Position numbers and translations under genes: made by a program. DNA of 64,000 nucleotides from Phaeocystidibacter sp965659725 (GTDB lineage: Bacteria > Bacteroidota > Bacteroidia > Flavobacteriales > Schleiferiaceae), in the NCBI GenBank assembly GCA_965659725.1, contig CBFHXG010000010.1, positions 3,883-67,882 of the forward strand. Reading direction: 5' to 3'. Positions within the stretch are counted from its first letter, which is position 1. Each line of letters starts with the position of its first letter. Shown one piece after another: positions 58,701 to 64,000 of this stretch. Under the pieces are notes generated by a model. It was given only the letters and a program-made list of their open reading frames with translations. It did no database searches and was not told the origin of the DNA.

Positions 58701-59539
58701 ATGCGTTGATCCTCGACCTTCTTCACAATTACAAGATCAAGGTGAACGACCTTACCGGTGTATACCGTCGTAAAAAGTTCCAGATCTCTGTAGGCGATGA
58801 ATTACCATCAGGAATTATCAAACTTGCTAAGGTTTATATCGCTAAGAAGCGTAAACTAAAAGTAGGTGATAAAATGGCGGGTCGCCACGGTAACAAAGGT
58901 ATCGTTGCCAAGATCGTACGCGAAGAAGATATGCCATTCCTAGAGGATGGAACGCCAGTGGATATCGTATTGAATCCATTAGGTGTACCTTCTCGTATGA
59001 ACATCGGTCAGATATACGAAACCGTATTGGGCTGGGCTGGTAAGAAGCTCAATAAGCACTACGCTACTCCGATCTTTGATGGAGCCACTTTGGACGACAT
59101 CAAGAAGGAAACAGAAGCAGCAGGTGTGCCTGAATACGGCCATACGTTCTTGTTCGATGGTGGTACGGGCCAGCGTTTCGACCAAAAAGCAACTGTGGGT
59201 GTGATCTACATGCTCAAGTTGGGTCACATGGTAGACGACAAGATGCACGCTCGTTCCATCGGACCATACTCACTCATTACTCAACAGCCATTGGGTGGTA
59301 AAGCCCAGTTCGGTGGTCAGCGTTTTGGTGAGATGGAGGTTTGGGCACTCGAAGCATTCGGTGCTTCCAACATCTTGCGTGAAATCCTCACTGTTAAGTC
59401 CGATGACGTTGTAGGTCGTGCGAAGACCTACGAAACCATCGTGAAAGGTGAGCGAATGCCAGAACCGGGTATTCCAGAGTCGTTCAACGTATTGTTGCAC
59501 GAACTTCAGGGACTCGGACTTAAGATTACTTTGGACTAA
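55721..59539 (+). CDS. rpoB: DNA-directed RNA polymerase subunit beta
   Basis: 1272 residues. The whole subunit is present. The fork and rifampicin region reads [33 protein letters not shown] (near 460-490 and sensitive-type in all positions I can read). G-P-N-I-G-L-I follows. Near the C-terminus are [10 protein letters not shown] and [13 protein letters not shown]. The acidic insert Y-L-S-A-E-E-E-E-E is seen near residue 570. It lies 98 bp after rplL behind a structured leader and 69 bp before rpoC. Confidence 0.98.
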   Translation: [1272 protein letters not shown]

Positions 59540-59549
59540 AGGAAAAGAT

Positions 59550-59575
59550 TCCGTCCCGGTTGTATGACTGGGACG
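59550..59575 (+). other. Hairpin between rpoB and rpoC
   Basis: CCGTCCC / GGGACGG, a 7-bp perfect stem with a 12-nt loop and no T-run. It may be a processing or pausing site. Confidence 0.5.
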
Positions 59576-59608
59576 GGACTTCCTAATAATTTTTAATCCT
59601 CGCGTACA

Positions 59609-62600
59609 ATGGCTCTACGAAAAGGAGATCAAAACACCAACAGCGGATTCAACACGATTACTATCAGCTTGGCATCGCCTGAGTATCTACTCGAGCGTTC
59701 AAGCGGAGAGGTGTTGAAGCCCGAGACCATTAACTATCGTACGCACAAGCCTGAAAGAGACGGCCTCTTCTGTGAGCGCATCTTCGGGCCTGTGAAGGAC
59801 TACGAGTGTGCTTGTGGCAAGTACAAGCGTATTCGTTATAAGGGAATCGTCTGCGACCGTTGTGGTGTAGAGGTTACCGAAAAGAAAGTACGTCGTGAGC
59901 GCATCGGACACATCAGCTTGGTGGTTCCTGTAGCTCACATTTGGTATTTCCGCTCATTGCCAAATAAGATCGGATACTTGCTCGGACTTCCAAGCAAGAA
60001 GCTAGATATGATCATTTACTACGAGCGTTACGTGGTTATCCAACCAGCAGACGCAGTAGATAATGAAGGAAACCCATTGGAGTTCATGCAGTACTTGACC
60101 GAAGAGGAGTATCTCGATGCTCTCGAACGTCTCCCTGCTGAAAACCAATACTTGGACGATAATGATCCAAACAAGTTCATCGCCAAAATGGGCGCCGAAG
60201 CGTTGATTTCGCTTCTACAGCGCATCGATCTAGATGAACTTTCATACTCACTTCGTCACAAGGCAAATACCGAAACATCTCAGCAACGTAAGCAAGAGGC
60301 TTTAAAGCGTCTTCAAGTTGTTGAAGCTTTCCGTGATGCTAATTCACGTATCGAGAACAATCCAGAGTGGATGATTATGAAGGTCATTCCTATCATTCCA
60401 CCTGAATTGCGTCCTTTGGTTCCATTGGACGGTGGCCGTTTCGCCACTTCCGATCTAAACGACCTTTATCGTCGTGTGATCATCCGTAACAACCGCTTGA
60501 AGCGTCTACTCGAGATCAAGGCACCAGAGGTGATCTTGAGAAACGAGAAGCGCATGCTCCAAGAGGCCGTGGACAGCTTGTTCGATAATACCCGTAAGGC
60601 GAGTGCAGTAAAGACCGATGCCAACCGTGCGTTGAAGTCGCTTTCTGATAGCTTGAAAGGTAAGCAAGGACGTTTCCGTCAGAACTTGCTCGGTAAGCGT
60701 GTTGACTATTCAGCACGTTCTGTTATCGTTATCGGTCCTGAATTGAAACTTCACGAGTGTGGTCTTCCTAAGGATATGGCCGCTGAGCTCTACAAGCCAT
60801 TCATCGTTCGCAAGTTGATCGAGCGAGGAATCGTGAAGACCGTGAAGAGTGCTAAGAAAATCATCGACAAGCGCGATCCAGTAGTTTGGGATATCTTGGA
60901 AAATGTAATGAAAGGTCACCCGGTTCTTCTTAACCGTGCACCAACATTGCACCGCTTGGGTATCCAAGCCTTCCAACCTAAGCTTATCGAAGGTAAGGCG
61001 ATCCAACTTCACCCATTGACATGTACGGCATTTAACGCCGACTTCGATGGTGACCAGATGGCGGTTCACCTTCCACTTGGTCCAGCTGCGATCTTGGAAG
61101 CGCAACTTTTGATGCTCGCTTCTCACAATATCTTGAACCCTGCGAACGGTAGCCCGATCACGGTGCCTTCTCAGGACATGGTATTGGGTCTTTACTACAT
61201 GACCAAGATGAGAAAGAGCGACAAGGACTACACTGCACGCGGAGAAGGCATGACCTTCTACTCACCTGAAGAGGTTGAGATCGCTTACAACGAGGGCCGT
61301 GTCGATCTTCACGCTACGATCAAGGTTCGTACGGAAGACCTGGACGAGAATAGCGAGGTGGTTACCAAGTTGATCGAAACGACCGTAGGTCGAGTTCTAT
61401 TCAACAAAGTAGTGCCTAGAGGTGTGGGTTACGTGAACGAGGTATTGACCAAAAAGGCGTTGCGCGATATTATCGCTAACATCCTTCGTCGTTCTGACGT
61501 TCCTACAACCGCAGACTTCTTGGATGCTATGAAGAACTTGGGTTACTCAAACGCCTTCCACGGTGGATTGAGCTTCTCCCTTGGTGACATCATGATCCCA
61601 GAACAGAAAGAGAAATTGATTCAAGAGGCCGAGCAAGAAGTTGAAGGTATCTTCAACAACTATAGCATGGGTCTCATTACGAATAATGAGCGTTACAATC
61701 AGGTAATTGACGTTTGGACAAACACCAACGCACGTCTTACTCAAGCTGCGATGCATAATTTGACGACCGATCGTCAGGGATTCAACCCTATCTATATGAT
61801 GTTGGATTCTGGTGCGCGTGGTTCCAAAGAGCAGATTCGTCAGCTCTCAGGTATGCGTGGTTTGATGGCCAAGCCGCAGAAATCTGGTTCTAGTGGTGGA
61901 GAGATCATCGAAAACCCGATTATTTCCAACTTTAAGGAAGGTCTTTCGATCCTCGAGTACTTTATCTCAACGCACGGTGCACGTAAGGGTCTTGCCGATA
62001 CGGCATTGAAGACAGCCGATGCGGGTTACCTAACTCGTCGTTTGGTTGACGTTGCTCAGGATGTGATCATTCTTGAAGACGACTGCGGTACATTGCGCGG
62101 TTTGGAGGTGAGTCCACTCAAGAAGAATGAAGAAGTTGTAGAGTCACTTTACGAGCGTATCGTAGGCCGCGTAGCCTTGAACGATATAGTAGACCCAATT
62201 TCTAGTGAAGTATATGTTGAGGGTGGCTTGATCATTCAAGAGGAGGCAGCTCGTCGCATCGAGGAAAGCCCGATTGAGAATGTTGAAGTACGTTCACCAC
62301 TTACCTGTGAGAGCAAGCGCGGTATATGTGCGAAGTGTTACGGTAGGAACTTGGCCACTTCGAAAGAAGTACAAATGGGTGAGGCTGTTGGTGTAATAGC
62401 TGCACAGTCCATCGGTGAGCCAGGTACACAGCTTACACTACGTACATTCCACGTAGGTGGTACTGCGGGTAACGTTGCCGAAGAGAGCACCTTGAGAGCT
62501 AAGTTTGATGGTGTTATTGAATTTGATGACGTTCGTACTGTATCAGGCGAAGACAGCGAAGGCAATAAAGTAGAGATCGTTATCGGTCGTACGGGTGAAG

Positions 62601-63919
62601 TGAAAGTGGTCGATAAGAAGACCGGTATCGCTATCATGACTAGTAACTTGCCTTACGGATCACACCTTGTTGTCAAGGATGGTCAGAAGGTGAAGAAAGG
62701 TGACGAGATCTGTTCTTGGGATCCTTACAACGCTGTGATCATTGCTGAGAAATCAGGTAAGATCGGTTACCAAGACATCGTTCAAGGTGTTACGTATAAG
62801 GTAGAGATCGATGAACAAACTGGTTTCCAAGATAAGGTTATCGCTGATTCTCGTAACAAGAAATTGATCCCAACCATTCAGGTCCTCGACAAGAAGGGTG
62901 AAGAGATCAAACACTACACATTGCCTGTGGGTGCACACTTGATGGTGAACGAAGGAGAAGAGATCAAGACAGGTAAAATCCTCGTGAAGATTCCACGTAA
63001 ATCTGCGAAAGCGGGTGATATTACGGGTGGTCTACCACGTGTTACTGAACTCTTTGAGGCACGTAACCCATCTAACCCAGCAGTTGTTAGTGAGATTGAC
63101 GGTACGGTTAGCTACGGCAAGATCAAGCGAGGTAACCGCGAGATCATCATTGAATCTCGTACTGGTGAACAGCGCAAGTACTTGATCAACTTGTCTAAGC
63201 AGATCCTCGTACAGGAGAATGACTACGTGAAGGCGGGTATGCCGTTGAGCGATGGTGCAATTACTCCAAGCGATATCTTGGCTATCCAAGGTCCTACTCG
63301 TGTGCAAGAGTATCTTGTGAACGAGGTTCAGGAAGTATACCGACTTCAGGGTGTGAAGATCAACGACAAGCACTTTGAGGTGATTGTTCGCCAGATGATG
63401 CGTAAGGTTGATATCAAGGATCCGGGAGATACTAGCTTCTTAGAAGGTAACTTGATCCATGTTTCAGACTTCATTGAAGAGAATGATCTGATCTTTGATA
63501 AGAAGGTGGTTGAAGAGCCAGGAGATAGCGATACGCTTAAGGCAGGACAGATCATCAATGCGCGTCAGTTGCGTGATGAGAACTCTCGCTTGAAGCGCGC
63601 AGATAAGCAGTTGGTGGTTGCACGTGATGCGAAACCGGCAACTGCTGTACCGATCTTGCAAGGTATTACCCGTGCATCGCTGCAAACCAAGTCGTTCATG
63701 TCGGCTGCTTCCTTCCAGGAAACAACCAAGGTATTGAACGAGGCTGCTGTAGCCGGTAAGCGCGATACATTGGATGGTCTGAAGGAGAACGTGATCGTTG
63801 GTCACAGAATCCCTGCAGGTACAGGTATCAAGCATTATTACAAAGCGGTTGTTGGGTCTAAGGAAGACTATGACCAGATGATGGCTAAGAAGGACGTAGA
63901 AGTAGAAAGCGCTGAGTAA
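59609..63919 (+). CDS. rpoC: DNA-directed RNA polymerase subunit beta'
   Basis: 1436 residues. The N-terminal zinc ribbon has Cys67, Cys69, Cys82 and Cys85. The active-site N-A-D-F-D-G-D is at 476-482 and holds the three catalytic Mg-binding aspartates. The second zinc site is in C-E-S-K-R-G-I-C-A-K-C-Y-G near 894-906 and the trigger-loop region near G-E-P-G-T-Q-L-T-L-R-T-F-H. The C-terminal end contains G-H-R-I-P-A-G-T-G. It follows rpoB by 69 bp; the start of a DUF3467 gene follows 1 bp after the stop. Confidence 0.98.
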   Translation: MALRKGDQNTNSGFNTITISLASPEYLLERSSGEVLKPETINYRTHKPERDGLFCERIFGPVKDYECACGKYKRIRYKGIVCDRCGVEVTEKKVRRERIGHISLVVPVAHIWYFRSLPNKIGYLLGLPSKKLDMIIYYERYVVIQPADAVDNEGNPLEFMQYLTEEEYLDALERLPAENQYLDDNDPNKFIAKMGAEALISLLQRIDLDELSYSLRHKANTETSQQRKQEALKRLQVVEAFRDANSRIENNPEWMIMKVIPIIPPELRPLVPLDGGRFATSDLNDLYRRVIIRNNRLKRLLEIKAPEVILRNEKRMLQEAVDSLFDNTRKASAVKTDANRALKSLSDSLKGKQGRFRQNLLGKRVDYSARSVIVIGPELKLHECGLPKDMAAELYKPFIVRKLIERGIVKTVKSAKKIIDKRDPVVWDILENVMKGHPVLLNRAPTLHRLGIQAFQPKLIEGKAIQLHPLTCTAFNADFDGDQMAVHLPLGPAAILEAQLLMLASHNILNPANGSPITVPSQDMVLGLYYMTKMRKSDKDYTARGEGMTFYSPEEVEIAYNEGRVDLHATIKVRTEDLDENSEVVTKLIETTVGRVLFNKVVPRGVGYVNEVLTKKALRDIIANILRRSDVPTTADFLDAMKNLGYSNAFHGGLSFSLGDIMIPEQKEKLIQEAEQEVEGIFNNYSMGLITNNERYNQVIDVWTNTNARLTQAAMHNLTTDRQGFNPIYMMLDSGARGSKEQIRQLSGMRGLMAKPQKSGSSGGEIIENPIISNFKEGLSILEYFISTHGARKGLADTALKTADAGYLTRRLVDVAQDVIILEDDCGTLRGLEVSPLKKNEEVVESLYERIVGRVALNDIVDPISSEVYVEGGLIIQEEAARRIEESPIENVEVRSPLTCESKRGICAKCYGRNLATSKEVQMGEAVGVIAAQSIGEPGTQLTLRTFHVGGTAGNVAEESTLRAKFDGVIEFDDVRTVSGEDSEGNKVEIVIGRTGEVKVVDKKTGIAIMTSNLPYGSHLVVKDGQKVKKGDEICSWDPYNAVIIAEKSGKIGYQDIVQGVTYKVEIDEQTGFQDKVIADSRNKKLIPTIQVLDKKGEEIKHYTLPVGAHLMVNEGEEIKTGKILVKIPRKSAKAGDITGGLPRVTELFEARNPSNPAVVSEIDGTVSYGKIKRGNREIIIESRTGEQRKYLINLSKQILVQENDYVKAGMPLSDGAITPSDILAIQGPTRVQEYLVNEVQEVYRLQGVKINDKHFEVIVRQMMRKVDIKDPGDTSFLEGNLIHVSDFIEENDLIFDKKVVEEPGDSDTLKAGQIINARQLRDENSRLKRADKQLVVARDAKPATAVPILQGITRASLQTKSFMSAASFQETTKVLNEAAVAGKRDTLDGLKENVIVGHRIPAGTGIKHYYKAVVGSKEDYDQMMAKKDVEVESAE

Positions 63920-63920
63920 G

Positions 63921-64000
63921 ATGGAAGGAGATCCAAAGGACCCGAAACAACAAGGCAATCAGCTCAACATTGAATTGACGCCTGAATCAGCTGATGGAAC
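63921..64000 (+). CDS. DUF3467 family protein, 5' part only
   Basis: The gene runs off the window after 26 codons. It starts 1 bp after the rpoC stop. The visible Q-L-N-I-E-L-T-P-E-S-A-D-G near residues 14-26 matches the start of the short DUF3467 proteins that follow rpoC in many Bacteroidota. Function unknown; coexpression with RNA polymerase is implied by position. A GGAGA lies inside its codons 2-4 and is not a usable ribosome site for this start. Confidence 0.75.
   Translation, partial: MEGDPKDPKQQGNQLNIELTPESADG

Overview
The window reads as chromosomal DNA of a Bacteroidota bacterium, most likely order Flavobacteriales. The reasons are type IX secretion (T9SS) sorting domains of both A and B type, a fused SecDF, a type III glutamine synthetase, a long QueA variant, the order rpsU-xerC-hpf-tRNAs-tuf-tRNA-secE-nusG-rplKAJL-rpoBC, and promoters of the Bacteroidota form (TTTG about 19 nt upstream of TAnnTTTG) with almost no Shine-Dalgarno sequences. 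A family within Flavobacteriales cannot be fixed from sequence reading alone.

Layout. 1-7.8 kb: 5' part of nadC (minus), rlmH, holA, a TonB-dependent receptor, then pyrG-yidC closed by a strong terminator. 7.9-13.6 kb: mostly minus-strand envelope and secreted proteins (small secreted protein, Omp28-like lipoprotein, EEP nuclease-like protein, a beta-propeller-like protein with a T9SS-type tail) plus a divergent PAP2 phosphatase and queA. 13.9-16.5 kb: two glycosyltransferases whose genes overlap tail to tail, and ftsE. 16.7-26.1 kb: a giant TPR protein coupled to an outer-membrane barrel, gyrB, a PQQ-like lipoprotein (minus) and mdh. 26.1-29.6 kb: an unexplained G-rich spacer, a DCC thiol-disulfide protein and a large FG-GAP/VCBS T9SS cargo protein. 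29.7-36.5 kb: secDF, tatA with a Na/Ca exchanger, glnN. 36.7-42.3 kb: a PorE-like OmpA/LysM protein and the overlapping operon purM-prfA-pyrF. 42.6-48.9 kb: a pair of related secreted proteins (one with a T9SS type B domain), a DUF2851-PspC pair, an AGCS symporter with an extra extracytoplasmic SprB-like domain, and a helix-hairpin-helix protein. 49-64 kb: the translation/transcription block from rpsU through four tRNAs, tuf, tRNA-Trp, ribosomal proteins and rpoBC to the start of a DUF3467 gene.

Most of the window is core housekeeping: protein export and insertion (YidC, SecDF, SecE, TatA), translation (tRNAs, EF-Tu, RF1, ribosomal proteins, Hpf), transcription (NusG, RpoB, RpoC), DNA topology and replication (GyrB, HolA) and nucleotide synthesis (PyrG, PurM, PyrF). 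It is interspersed with outer-membrane and T9SS genes. I see no phage, insertion sequence, CRISPR array or defence island.

The most interesting observations are regulatory or architectural: a strong Shine-Dalgarno and an overlapping mini-ORF at rpsU; xerC starting directly on the U-tract of a terminator; a perfect 18-bp palindrome over the -33 element of the tRNA-tuf promoter; a cluster of four TGTAGGA motifs upstream of the secreted-protein pair; several genes whose -7 box lies only 3-5 nt before the ATG (possible leaderless mRNAs); an SprB-like domain fused to an alanine/glycine symporter; and tandem LysM domains added to a PorE-like T9SS anchor.
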